Below the pieces are notes generated by a model. The model was given only the letters and a program-made list of their open reading frames with translations. It had not been told where the DNA came from and did not search any database. A DNA stretch of 64,000 bases from contig CP136069.1 of assembly GCA_032622095.1 (NCBI GenBank), forward strand, positions 3,251,566 through 3,315,565. Direction: 5' to 3'. Numbering within the stretch: the first letter of the stretch is position 1; the number at the start of each line of letters is the position of its first letter. Positions 11,875-22,463 of this stretch are shown here, piece after piece. The position numbers and the translations under genes are program-made. The DNA is from Siphonodentalium dalli (lineage: Eukaryota; Mollusca; Scaphopoda; Gadilida; Siphonodentaliidae).

Positions 11875-12024
11875 CCTTAACTCTGTTCTTCACTTGATTG
11901 TACTCTTCCGGTGGAGTCAGCACAAAGTTAAGCCACTGCACAAATCCTCTCTCTTGTTTCTCCATCCAGCGTTCATCGTAGTACATATTACGTGCAGCAA
12001 ACGGGAGAGGGTGTCGAGGGAGAG
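11875..12024 (-). CDS. ASPM: ASPM exon 4: conserved [18 protein letters not shown] block
   Basis: A 150-nt exon with acceptor cttatttccag|CTCTCC and donor AAGG|gttagt, phase 1 to 1. It reads [19 protein letters not shown] and then [21 protein letters not shown]. This is nearly residue for residue with the vertebrate ASPM block PRHPMPFAAKNMFYDERW...QGFTWWLNFILTPDD, one of the best conserved parts of the family outside the CH domains. The open frame upstream of the acceptor (MKHVYELSM...) is intronic read-through. The alternative donor AGA|gttaag would break the phase with exon 5, so gttagt was chosen. Confidence 0.94.
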
Positions 12025-12164
12025 CTGGAAATAAGACACTGTGATCAGAAAACGGCAGAAAGACGGAAACATAATGGGCTATGCACATTAGTTCGCAGGA
12101 CCAACACCAGTTTATCATGGACAATTCATATACGTGCTTCAACAGTACACCCTACATGTTATTT

Positions 12165-12445
12165 CTATAATGATGACTATGACCCTAGAAAATCTGAACA
12201 GTTCAAAACATTTCTATGGAGAGATAATACATTTTCGATCTTATAACTCGTCTGGTTTGGCTCACAACCACATCAATACTTGTTTGTGATATGCCCTAAA
12301 TACTAGGTTCTATATAGTTTTATATATCATTATAGTCTGCACATGTGCGTGGATATGAAATACAAGCCATCTATTTGATTATTTATAATGATACTTGTTT
12401 TAGGGGGTAGTAGGAAGACAGCACGATAGGGCTAGGCTACTCCCA
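12165..12445. repeat. Dispersed repeat; inverted copy at about 54912-55175
   Basis: Shares GAACAGTTCAAAACATT...ATAATACATTTTCGATCTTA...TAACTCGTCTGG, TTTTAGGGGGTAGTAGGAAGACAGC and CCTAGCC-type ends with the opposite-strand copy. Lies in ASPM intron 3. Confidence 0.7.
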
Positions 12446-12474
12446 ACAAATACAGCATTATTCAAGGCTCAAAA

Positions 12475-12850
12475 TAAATTATTTAAATTCCAATCAACTC
12501 ATTATTCGTCAATGATGTGAATATTTTAGTGAGCGTCCAATCACCACCCAGGAAAAACCCATGTTATTTTTGTTTTTAAAAGCTCAAAAACTTTACGTCG
12601 ATTAATAAAGACATACGCAATTCTCAATTGACATAATTATATTACTCTGAATTGATCTGAAATTAAAAAAGAACTATATTTTACTTTCAATGTATGATTT
12701 GGCCAGTAGTGGCTCCTTGGCCGTACCCAAACAGATAGATTGTTTAAAACTTTGCATTGGACAAAATGTCCGACAGATACAGAAGTGCACTGGACATAAG
12801 CCTTTTTTTCGTCGGACAATGACCTTGACTGGCCGCTTATTTTGAGACTT
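12475..12850. repeat. Dispersed repeat; second copy at about 50195-50570
   Basis: Both copies share AATTCCAATCAACTCATTAT, CACCACCCAGGAAAAACCC, CAGATACAGAAGTGCACTGG, TTTTCGTCGGACAATGACC and end near CTTATTTTGAG. TIR-like AAGGCTCAAAATAA and TTATTTTGAGmCTT suggest a TIR element. Confidence 0.7.
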
Positions 12851-13486
12851 GACCTAATTATATCTTACTGCCATTGCATAATTCAAGTGTGTATTGTATA
12901 TAAATTATACTATCCTATCCCCTGGACAATAATACTCTTTAATGCTCCAATTAAACATGCATGCACCTTTATTATTATCTTCGGAAATTCCCCCCTTGTA
13001 CAGTGCTTATTTGGTTCTGCATGTTTATTAATTTTAAGGCTATGAAAATTGAAATCAGCAGAAACTCAAGATTTCTATATGATAATGATATCAAAATAAT
13101 GAGCTTACTGATAACTTTATGCATGTACATATTCAAGTATATGGCATACATGTGAACATTTAAATATTGAATAACACACACATGACACATACTATGTTAC
13201 TCCTATACTTGACCTGCTATAAAAATAATTTGTTTAACCACAGTTGATGTTTTGCGCACAGTTCACCCTGCACTATTATTTGGGTCTGCACTTTCATTAA
13301 CTTTCAGTGGAATTCCCCCCTGCACTATTATTTGGGCCTGCACTTTTATTTGGAGCCCGAGAGAAAAGGGTCTACCGGTATACATGCATATGGACTATAT
13401 ATGAGAATTTTCAATCAATTAAACGACTGCAAAAGATAAAAAAAATACTCCTATTGCCCATACTCATGCGGTCAGTCAGAAATACT

Positions 13487-14151
13487 GTATAATTAAACTA
13501 ATTTAAATAGTGTATAATTAAACTAATTTAAATAGTGTATAATTAAACTAATTTAAATAGTGTATAATTAAACTAATTTAAATAGTGTATAATTAAACTA
13601 ATTTAAATAGTGTATAATTAAACTAATTTAAATACTGTATAATTAAACTAATTTAAATAGTGTATAATTAAACTAATTTAAATAGTGTATAATTAAACTA
13701 ATTTAAATAGTGTATAATTAAACTAATTTAAATAGTGTATAATTAAACTAATTTAAATAGTGTATAATTAAACTAATTTAAATAGTGTATAATTAAACTA
13801 ATTTAAATAGTGTATAATTAAACTAATTTAAATAGTGTATAATTAAACTAATTTAAATAGTGTATAATTAAACTAATTTAAATAGTGTATAATTAAACTA
13901 ATTTAAATAGTGTATAATTAAACTAATTTAAATACTGTATAATTAAACTAATTTAAATACTGTATAATTAAACTAATTTAAATACTGTATAATTAAACTA
14001 ATTTAAATACTGTATAATTAAACTAATTTAAATACTGTATAATTAAACTAATTTAAATACTGTATAATTAAACTAATTTAAATACTGTATAATTAAACTA
14101 ATTTAAATACTGTATAATTAAACTAATTTAAATACTGTATAATTAAACTAA
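13487..14151. repeat. 25-bp AT-rich minisatellite (about 26 copies), ASPM intron 3
   Basis: Unit TGTATAATTAAACTAATTTA plus AATAG/AATAC, exactly 25 bp and almost free of other variation. The AATAG form fills the first two thirds (one C interruption near 13635). The AATAC form fills everything after about 13930, so the array has two homogenised blocks. Confidence 0.97.
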
Positions 14152-14804
14152 TTTCTTGATTACTACTACCGAGAACTCCATCAACTAATCACTAGTTAGT
14201 TGCAAATGAAAGGTGCCTGTATTCCCCCCCCCCACCCCCCGGTGCTACCAATAATTGGCAGAAGAGATGGAAAGGACAAATTTCTCATGGAAAATTCAAT
14301 GCTGTGGCATATTAGATTCCACATGTTGTCATGGCCTATTTTGAGAACTGTTGATAATTGACATGTGACCCAATGTGCAATAGGGCTGTAACGATACACC
14401 TGGTCACGATACGATACATGATATGTCAGTCATATCAACAGAACCAATATTTTTACCCTGTAAGGATAACCCTCAAGGCAGTCGAGAAAAACTGCAAACA
14501 AAATTGCCCAATCGGCCTCTGTGTCAAGTTCTAAAAAATTTACCAAAAAATGTAGGAATAAAAGCTCGGACTAAATAATGCATTTTGAAAAAAAGGGGGA
14601 TATGTGTATTATAAACTCAAAAAAAAAACCCGACAGACCTCATAATGCAGGTGCACAGGTTCCCATAGTACTAAATATCTGTACCATGTGTTAACAAAAT
14701 TGACCGAAAAATGTAGGAATCAAAGCTCGGACAAAATTGTGTCCACGAGCACGAGCAGCAATTTAGCCAGTCTGTTGTTTCTCATTTCTTTCTAACAAAC
14801 ATGG

Positions 14805-15007
14805 TACAGTATTGCCCTAAGTAATCGACTCCTTAACCACAGCATAATTATGGGTAACTTTTCAGGATTTAGTCGGAAATATGGCTTGTTGCCATTCACT
14901 GAGAGCTTTCCGATGAATAGCAACAAGCCATATTTCCGACTAAATCCTGAAAAGTTACCCATAATTCTGCTGTGGTTAATGGGTCGATTACTTAGGGCAT
15001 TACTAGT
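14805..15007. mobile_element. Family M foldback MITE, ASPM intron 3
   Basis: Nearly full copy with TACAGTATTGCCCTAAGTAA and GGGCATTACTA ends and the CATTCACTGAGAGCTTTC centre. It ends about 68 nt from the exon 3 donor. Confidence 0.9.
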
Positions 15008-15073
15008 ACCCTGATCCCACTCTAGAATGGGCTTGTACATGTATATAAATATTTTGGTTTGAACTGTACTCAC

Positions 15074-15178
15074 TAGAAGCCGACTTCTTCACCAGCAGCA
15101 GTTTAGCTTGCGGCACGCCTCTCCCAGTCTTCTTATTACTCACAGCTGACATCTTTAAAGGTTTACTAACAACTTTTG
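15074..15178 (-). CDS. ASPM: ASPM exon 3 (35 codons)
   Basis: A 105-nt exon between acceptor atatatttcag|CAAAAG and donor TTCTA|gtgagt, phase 1 to phase 1. It reads AKVVSKPLKMSAVSNKK followed by TGRGVPQAKLLLVKKSAS. This aligns with the basic linker KPIIAVAQSSLTFIKPLKT that precedes the PRHPMPFAAKN block in vertebrate ASPM. Similarity alone is weak. The call rests on the perfect phase match to both neighbours: exon 2 ends in G and joins CA to make Ala; this exon ends in A and joins CT to make Thr. A 39/56-bp minisatellite starts about 70 bp upstream of the acceptor, and a foldback MITE lies about 68 bp past the donor. Confidence 0.78.
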
Positions 15179-15247
15179 CTGAAATATATATAAAATCTCT
15201 TGATAAAATGTGCCGTAACACCTCCATGACTGGAGTTTCCTGAAATC

Positions 15248-16530
15248 TTGCTAAAACACTGTGCCATTAAATACATTCTCTTATATATGACAGTCTCCCA
15301 TAGGGACTAAAACACTGTGCCATTAAATACATTCTCTTATATATGATAAAACACTGTGCCATTAAATACATTCTCTTATATATGATAAAACACTGTGCCA
15401 TTAAATACATTCTCTTATATATGACAGTCTCCCATAGGGACTAAAACACTGTGCCATTAAATACATTCTCTTATATATGATAAAACACTGTGCCATTAAA
15501 TACATTCTCTTATATACCGGTAAGACAGTCTCCCATAGGGACTAAAACACTGTGCCATTAAATACATTCTCTTATATATGACAGTCTCCCATAGGGACTA
15601 AAACACTGTGCCATTAAATACATTCTCTTATATATGATAAAACACTGTGCCATTAAATACATTCTCTTATATACCGGTAAGACAGTCTCCCATAGGGACT
15701 AAAACACTGTGCCATTAAATACATTCTCTTATATATGACAGTCTCCCATAGGGACTAAAACACTGTGCCATTAAATACATTCTCTTATATATGATAAAAC
15801 ACTGTGCCATTAAATACATTCTCTTATATACCGGTATGACAGTCTCCCATAGGGACTAAAACACTGTGCCATTAAATACATTCTCTTATATATGACAGTC
15901 TCCCATAGGGACTAAAACACTGTGCCATTAAATACATTCTCTTATATATGATAAAACACTGTGCCATTAAATACATTCTCTTATATATGACAGTCTCCCA
16001 TAGGGACTAAAACACTGTGCCATTAAATACATTCTCTTATATATGACAGTCTCCCATAGGGACTAAAACACTGCCATTAAATACATTCTCTTATACATGT
16101 ATATGACAGTCTCCCATAGGGACTAAAACACTGTGCCATTAAATACATTCTCTTATATATGACAGTCTCCCATAGGGACTAAAACACTGCCATTAAATAC
16201 ATTCTCTTATGTATGACAGTCTCCCATAGGGACTAAAACACTGTGCCATTAAATACATTCTCTTATATACCGGTATGACAGTCTCCCATAGGGACTAAAA
16301 CACTGTGCCATTAAATACATTCTCTTATATACCGGTATGAGTCTCCCATAGGGACTAAAACACTGTGCCATTAAATACATTCTCTTATATACCGGTATGA
16401 CAGTCTCCCATAGGGACTAAAACACTGTGCCATTAAATACATTCTCTTATATATGACAGTCTCCCATAGGGACTAAAACACTGCCATTAAATACATTCTC
16501 TTATATATAACAGTCTCCCATAGGGACTAA
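15248..16530. repeat. Two-module minisatellite (39 + 17 bp), ASPM intron 2
   Basis: Module A is TAAAACACTGTGCCATTAAA plus TACATTCTCTTATATATGA (39 bp). Module B is CAGTCTCCCATAGGGAC (17 bp). Units are AB (56 bp) or A alone, and some A modules end in ATACCGGTA. The order AB-A-A'B repeats several times before AB takes over. The sequence is half of a family H hairpin, so the array grew from that element. It starts about 70 bp upstream of ASPM exon 3. Confidence 0.93.
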
Positions 16531-16597
16531 ATGAAAAGTAAAATCTACCTGGAGCTCTGAATACATTATTAGGACATGTATTTCAACTATTCATTAA

Positions 16598-16989
16598 CCC
16601 TTTACCCAACAAACCGGCCAAAACCGGCCAAATAAAGCTTCAACAGCCTAAAATATCTTGGGTCTGTCTCAATAAAACCATACAAATATGGATATCATTG
16701 GAACCGGCTCCTTGACCACATTGTGATAGTTACAGTTATACCCTGTGCCAATGCATTCTCTTATATATGCGAGTCGACCATAGGTCGCCTCGCATATATA
16801 AGAGAATGCATTGGCCTAAAAAAAATCTTTTTTTAACACTTTTTACCATTTTTTCTTACATTCTTTAACAATTTTATAATTTTTAATGTGTTAAGCCAAT
16901 GCATTCTCTTATATATGCGAGGCGACCTATGGTCGACTCGCATATATAAGAGAATGCATTGGCACAGGGCCCTTCTGTTGGGTAAAGGG
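16598..16989. mobile_element. TTAA-flanked (piggyBac-like) MITE, family P1, ASPM intron 2
   Basis: TTAA target duplications at 16594-16597 and 16990-16993. TIR is CCCTTTACCCAACA and its inverse TGTTGGGTAAAGGG. The interior carries two family H hairpins facing each other around a T-rich spacer. TTAA with CCCTTT ends is the piggyBac pattern. No transposase. Confidence 0.85.
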
Positions 16990-17134
16990 TTAACAAGTAC
17001 ATACAATAAGTTCAACAAATGGCCTAGATGTTTGTTGAACTTGTTATCGAACAGCCGTCTGCTTATATTACCAGAATAACCCTTTAGATGAATAATAGAC
17101 CATTCCAGGTCAAATCAGAATCGATTCTCGCTAA

Positions 17135-19183
17135 GGCCTAAACAAATAATACGTTTGTTTCCGCTAACCCGACCGACCCTATTTTAAACCGCCGACCCTA
17201 AACTTTTTATTGCCATTGCAACAAAAAAAAAAAATTGGACCAAAAAAAAATAAAAATAAAAAAAAAAAAAATTATTTAAAAAAAATAAAAAAATAATTTA
17301 GGTCCCAATTCATATCATAACAAGATGAAAAACATTTATATATTTATATATATTGACATAAGAAATTTAAGTTTACAAAAAGATTTAAGTTTAACAGTTG
17401 GAATCATACTGTAAAGTATGTTTGGCTTTATCTAGCTTTCATCTGTGAAAACTTCAAATAATTTGAATTCAGGTGCGGTATGTTATCATTCAGCGTTCAG
17501 ACTTCAGTATTTCAATCAATTACAGCACAGGAACATTAACAATTTGATCAAATCAACCTGGTTATCAAGTGGGATCTCATAATACCAAATGAAAAATTAA
17601 CATAGAGATTAGTACCATATATAGTCATTACTATCTTAATACATGTACATTGTTTCTGTACTACATGTACATGTAGGATTTCTGTATTACATGTACATGT
17701 AGTATATTATGTACGGTATGTGTCTCACTTGAATTTTATAAAATAGCCTATTTATGAATTAGAGTGATGATGGCAAGTCTAATTTCAAGCAGGATAAGGC
17801 TTCCGATAAGCATAATCCATAGAACCAAAAGATATCTGACAATAACTTATAAGCATTTCCAATCCATACATATATAAAAAGTTCCAAAGTTATGCTTGAG
17901 AAACTTGATAAAATTGACCTCTCTGTAAAATTCAAAATACTGACTCAAAGAGCCTTAGGTAGCAGTACACGATTTCCAGCAATTTTGCCAACCTGGGAGG
18001 GGGTACTGTAGTTCAAATCAATGCTGAGCCATTATCTTTGGCATAGGTCCCATCAAGCATGTTTTAATTTTGATAGAAAGTTTAGGTGTAATCATTTGTC
18101 TGTACTTTAGCTTCTTCGTACAATTTGTTATTGAGTTATGCCCCTTGGTCTGCACACACAAAACGCTCAATTTTACCCATTTTTTACTCAAATTGACCAT
18201 TTTCAACCCAAAAACAGACCATGATAGAGCGAATGTCAGTAAATAAGCTTCTTCCACCTGATAGAGCTATTTTAGTGCTGAGAAATATTTGAAATAAAAA
18301 AAAAAAAGTTATCGTATCAATTTGAAAAAAATGTCTTGCGAGCCCAGATGACAGAATTCAGGGGAGAGAAATCGGGCTATTTTCCTGTAACCAATAACAC
18401 AGAGTTGGCCTCCACTGAATACGAAAACCCTGTTGCGTATCCAAATTTTACACTTTTTTGAGAACTTTCCCAGTTTTGTAAAATAATTAAACCTTCAAAC
18501 CAGTAAATACACATTTAACACAGGCTACACTGGCTGTTATGGCCCCCAGATACTTATTTTTCTATTTTTCAGACCCCCTACAACCCGTGAAATCGTGTAC
18601 TGCTACCTTAGATTAGATCTAAATGCAATGGATTTTCAAAAAATTTCCAGGGGAAGAACCCCCACCATCATCAGGGGGTCACCCTTCCCAAACATTCCTC
18701 TGATCAGGCCTTCAGGTTATGCCTTCGGCATATCATTGCCCATAAACAGGTGTCCCCAAAAAATACCTAGATCCTTCACTGAATGCGGAGAAGGTGGTGT
18801 TGTGAAGCCATCCTTAAGAGATCGGTACAAGACGGTCACTCCAATATGTGAACAGTGCAGTGGTGCTGGACTGACTCCAGTTGTCGCCAGACCATATAGG
18901 AAATATTAGGATTATCAAAGACTATCTTAGTATATAGACTAGTATATATGTAAATATTAAAGCATATGTAAGATTGAATTGGAGTTTCTAGTTCCTCTGT
19001 CATCTGGGTTAACCTGATTGGGGCTAAGAAGTGCATAGTTTGGGTTATTGACAAGTATTATACAGTTATTTTTAAAGATACTGAAAAAAAAAAAAATAAC
19101 AAAAAAAAAGAAGTTAAGCCTACCTACCTACCCTAATTTTTTTTAGCTCGTTAGCGGAAACAAAGGTATTATTTGTTTAGGCC
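17135..19183. mobile_element. PIF/Harbinger-like element, copy 1, ASPM intron 2
   Basis: TIR GGCCTAAACAAATAATAC..TTTGTTTCCGCTAAC with 3-bp TSD TAA (17132-17134 and 19184-19186). Copy 2 at 26668-28531 is over 95% similar by eye with TSD TCA. A reading frame of about 90-104 codons is shared by both copies (for example SFTECGEGGVVKPSLRDRY and TPICEQCSGAGLTPVVARPY). The copies differ by a 9-bp in-frame deletion. I do not recognise this frame. No DDE transposase is seen, so the element is non-autonomous. Confidence 0.8.
17958..18607. mobile_element. 650-bp TIR element nested in Harbinger-like copy 1
   Basis: TIR GGTAGCAGTACACGATTT and AAATCGTGTACTGCTACC, TSD TTA (17955-17957 and 18608-18610). Copy 2 of the host element reads AGCC-TTA-GATTAG at the same spot (27462-27472), so it is a true empty site. 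TTA duplication suggests another PIF/Harbinger-type MITE. Confidence 0.88.
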
Positions 19184-19276
19184 TAAATGAAACATGCGAA
19201 TCAACTAAGACTCCCGAAACATATCTCTGTTTGGTTATAGAAAGATAGTCATATCATAGGTACTGCAGGGTGTTAA

Positions 19277-19520
19277 CCATTTACCCAACAAACCGGCCAA
19301 AACCGGTCTTCGGTCTGTCTCAATAGAACCATACAAATATGGATATCATTGGAACCGGCTCATTGACCACATTGTGATAGTTACAGTTATGCCCTGTGCC
19401 AATGCATTCTCTTATATATGCGAGTCGACCATAGGTCGCCTCGCATATATAAGAGAATGCATTGGCCTTTTCTTACATTCTTTAACAATTTTATAATTTA
19501 TAATGTGTTAAGCCAATGCA
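19277..19520. mobile_element. Truncated family P1 MITE
   Basis: Starts at TTAA|CCATTTACCCAACAAACC and carries one family H hairpin (19399-19466). It loses similarity after TTAAGCCAATGCA, so the right end is missing. Confidence 0.75.
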
Positions 19521-19956
19521 GTGTTTATTTTATTTGGCTAACAATAAATCTTTCAATATTGAAAATGCATGTACAATGAATATTGCAATTCGCATTCCTG
19601 TCATGTTCACATCAACTCACTTGATTATACAGGGAGAGGGCAACGTTTTTAAGATCTTAAAGTAAGATATTGAATACTGTTGAGAAATTGTCTTAAATCC
19701 ATCTCTGAGAAGAGTTAAAATTAAGGCACAAGGCTTGCTCTAATTGCATTGAATTTCCAAAACAATGCCAGGGGATACCCTTCGAACCACCTCTAATATG
19801 GAACAAGTGATATTAATCATACTCTATATACTTCTCCCACCAAACTTATGGCATACATATCATGATTCAATTTTGATTCTCGTACCATCAAACTTGTGAA
19901 TCAACTTTGATTCTCTCGAAAATGGATGGATTTTAAGGCATTCAAATGTATGCTTA

Positions 19957-20488
19957 ACTCTAGTGTCCCGAATAGAAGAACAGACCGGAATAGTAGTACA
20001 GGGTGGACGATTGGGCAAATTTCAATAATAGAAGACTGGAATAGAAGTACATGGCGGACAAATTCTTAGATGTCTCAATATTCGAACAAGCCGATCATTG
20101 GATATCAATCTGTCAAGCCTCCCTTGATATTTGCGGGTACTTGAGTGTCCAATAACTGAAATGGAATTCAAAGTCAATGACATCCAGTTTTCGATATCTA
20201 CCAGTACCAATACCGGTACATGTATTACTACGCTACTGGTACATGTACTATTAGTGGTAACTTTAGATGGGGTTGAGTGTCATGACATGGATGATTAATT
20301 GGCTGTTGCCAGCTGTGGCTTATAAATTTGTCAATAAAAAGCTACAGCTGGCAAATTTTATACGATTTAATATGTCAGATTGAAATTGAACAAAAATAAA
20401 CATATAGACCGGAATAACCTCATACAGGGCGGCAATTTTCATGAAAAAAAATTAAACATACACGTATGTTTATTCGGGACACTAGAGT
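19957..20488. mobile_element. TIR element with ACTCTAGTGTCCCGAATA ends, ASPM intron 2
   Basis: 18-bp perfect inverted ends (19957-19974 and 20471-20488). The interior repeats GAAyAG.CCGGAATAG.AGTACA wording. TSD not resolved. The right end is about 45 nt past the exon 2 donor. Confidence 0.75.
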
Positions 20489-20533
20489 AGTACTTTTGCA
20501 ATTGATTTATAGGTAAAGAAGTGGTTAATGTAC

Positions 20534-22463
20534 CTTTAGGAACAGTTGTCATAGATCTCCTTGTTTGTTGCTTGGTTCCCGTTGTCATAGATCTCCTTGT
20601 CTGTTGCGTGACTCCCGTAATTGGTCTCTGTCTCTTCGACATCTGCTGTACCTTCGATACATTCTCGGGAGACTTCCTCTTTAGGTCACACGTCCCGCTT
20701 GGGTTCCTTACACTGTCACACACTTCCAGATGTTGCTTGGAGTTACTCATAGATAACCTGTTCTTCTGTCCCTTATCTTCATCACCTTTCGTCTCTACGT
20801 CAGTGTACTGTGACGTATTTCTCTCTGCGGCCGTTGTCACAATTGTAGGAACATTATCAGTCTCCGGGGCTTCAAATGAAATGTTTTCGTCGCTTGAATA
20901 TTTCTTGACGATGGGACTTTGAGAAAGAATGGCGGCTTCGTCGACATCATTATCGGTGCATGGAAGGGGAGAGAACAACCTCTTCTTCTCTATCCCTATC
21001 GTTTTATGAAGGTACGAACATCTTTTATCCACCAGATGAGTAGAGCGTCGTGACGTATCGGGATTTGGACTGGTCGGTAGTTGATTCGGTGTGATGTGAA
21101 TACTGTAGTTACTCGTTGCAGTAACAGGTGTCAGATGACATATTGCATTTGAATGAGAATTTTCTTTTTTCAATCTTTCCAAACTTGCAGTTCTGGAACA
21201 ATCGTCCAAATAATCAATATTACCAGCCTCAATTTGACTATGCCCGCCCATTGTCAGGCCACCATCATTCACATTTCCAGACAAGTCACTCCCACTATTT
21301 TCTTTCTCGTCTTCACTTCTTGATTCAAAGAGCTGCTTTCTCGACACAAATCCGTCCACATCAACTTCAATTTGAACCTTGGACTTTGTCACGGTACTCG
21401 TCATCAGAGGGTAAGATTTCGCGATGGTTAAATTCGTTAAATCTTCACTGCTTTTTGCGGGTACCTGTTCACACAAAGGAGCGCTGAATGGAGGTGAGAT
21501 ATTCGATGGAGCAGCACACTTTTTGGATAGTAATTTCTTGGGCAAATTAATCTTCTTCTTTAAAGACGTATATGTTGTTCTTCGTGGGCTAGAGGTAGCT
21601 TTCTCAATCTTTGCAATCCCTTTTTCTCCCTTTAGGGGCTTAAATTTCTCCTTACATGTAGTTGCTTCAACACCGACATGCTGTTTCGATGTCCGCACAC
21701 TTCTACCCGCAGCTATATTAGGTTGCCGTGGAAACTTCCTTAAGTTGTTTGCAGGTGACTTGGGTTTTAGAGGCTTTTTAACAATCACTCTCGTCGTACT
21801 GGCTGATTTCCTGACACCTGCTTGAATATTCTTCGTCTTGATATTATTTGATGATTTTTCGGCACTCTTCCGAATGATATTGGCTGCAGTAATAGACTCG
21901 GTCCCGCTTGCGTTCTTTGAAGCCTCAAGCTCCTTTAGATACGTATTAGGGCTAACAACAGGTTTATAGGCAACGCTATCTTCATAGAAAACATTTCTCT
22001 GCGGAGTCTGTGTAAATATACCAGTACTTTGGAACACATCAACATCAGTAATCTTCACATCTTTCAGAACAGACTCGGTCAATACTTTCGGAGAAAGTGA
22101 ACCAACAATCGGTGATATTGCCTGATTCTTGTCATGTCGTTTTCCCTTGATATCATCATAAGGACTATAATTTCCACTGGACTCGGACAGGACATTTTGA
22201 CTGTTGCTGTCCCTCAGAACCTTCGGCTTCTCAGTTGAATTGTTTCCCCTGAAGTTGAATGTTTTATCAGATTTTCTTGGTGAGCTGTTCTGGGTGGGAT
22301 GGATGTTTTCATCATTCTCCTTATTCTGGCTTGAGAAGTAATCATCAACAAGCGAGGTGTCGTTTGCGTTCTTGGGGTTGTAAGCATTCTGAAGCGACTT
22401 CAAGCCTGGTGTTTGAAGTACGTTTACTGGCTTTCGGACCCGGGAATTGAGTAGACCTCTTTT
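20534..22463 (-). CDS. ASPM: ASPM exon 2: large disordered, phospho- and KEN-box region
   Basis: A 1930-nt exon (643 codons plus one base) equivalent to the large exon 3 of vertebrate ASPM. The acceptor is tatattttcag|AAAAGAGG at 22464-22466; the reading frame starts KRGLLNSRVRKPVN, comparable to the vertebrate KKKKRSLWDT stretch. The donor AAAG|gtacat at 20533 gives phase 1, matching exon 3. The protein is low-complexity, S/T/K/N-rich and has many S/T-P sites (SPR, SPK, TPQ, SPN, SPL). There are two KEN boxes (exon residues about 48-50, and EDEKENSG in the middle), the APC/C-Cdh1 degron type expected of a mitotic protein. VVSPNTYLKEL matches the repeated vertebrate ASPM motif LSPNQFLKDN. Near the end TQQTRRSMTT and KQQTRRSMTT form a short in-frame tandem duplication. 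No folded domain is seen. The open frame runs past the donor to about 20439, but that tail is intronic. Confidence 0.9.

Noticed and set aside
15248-16530. CRISPR array
   Set aside because: There are no unique spacers. Both modules are repeats and the context is animal intron DNA.
20521-22450. Plus-strand frames of 119-133 codons
   Set aside because: Antisense shadows of ASPM exon 2.
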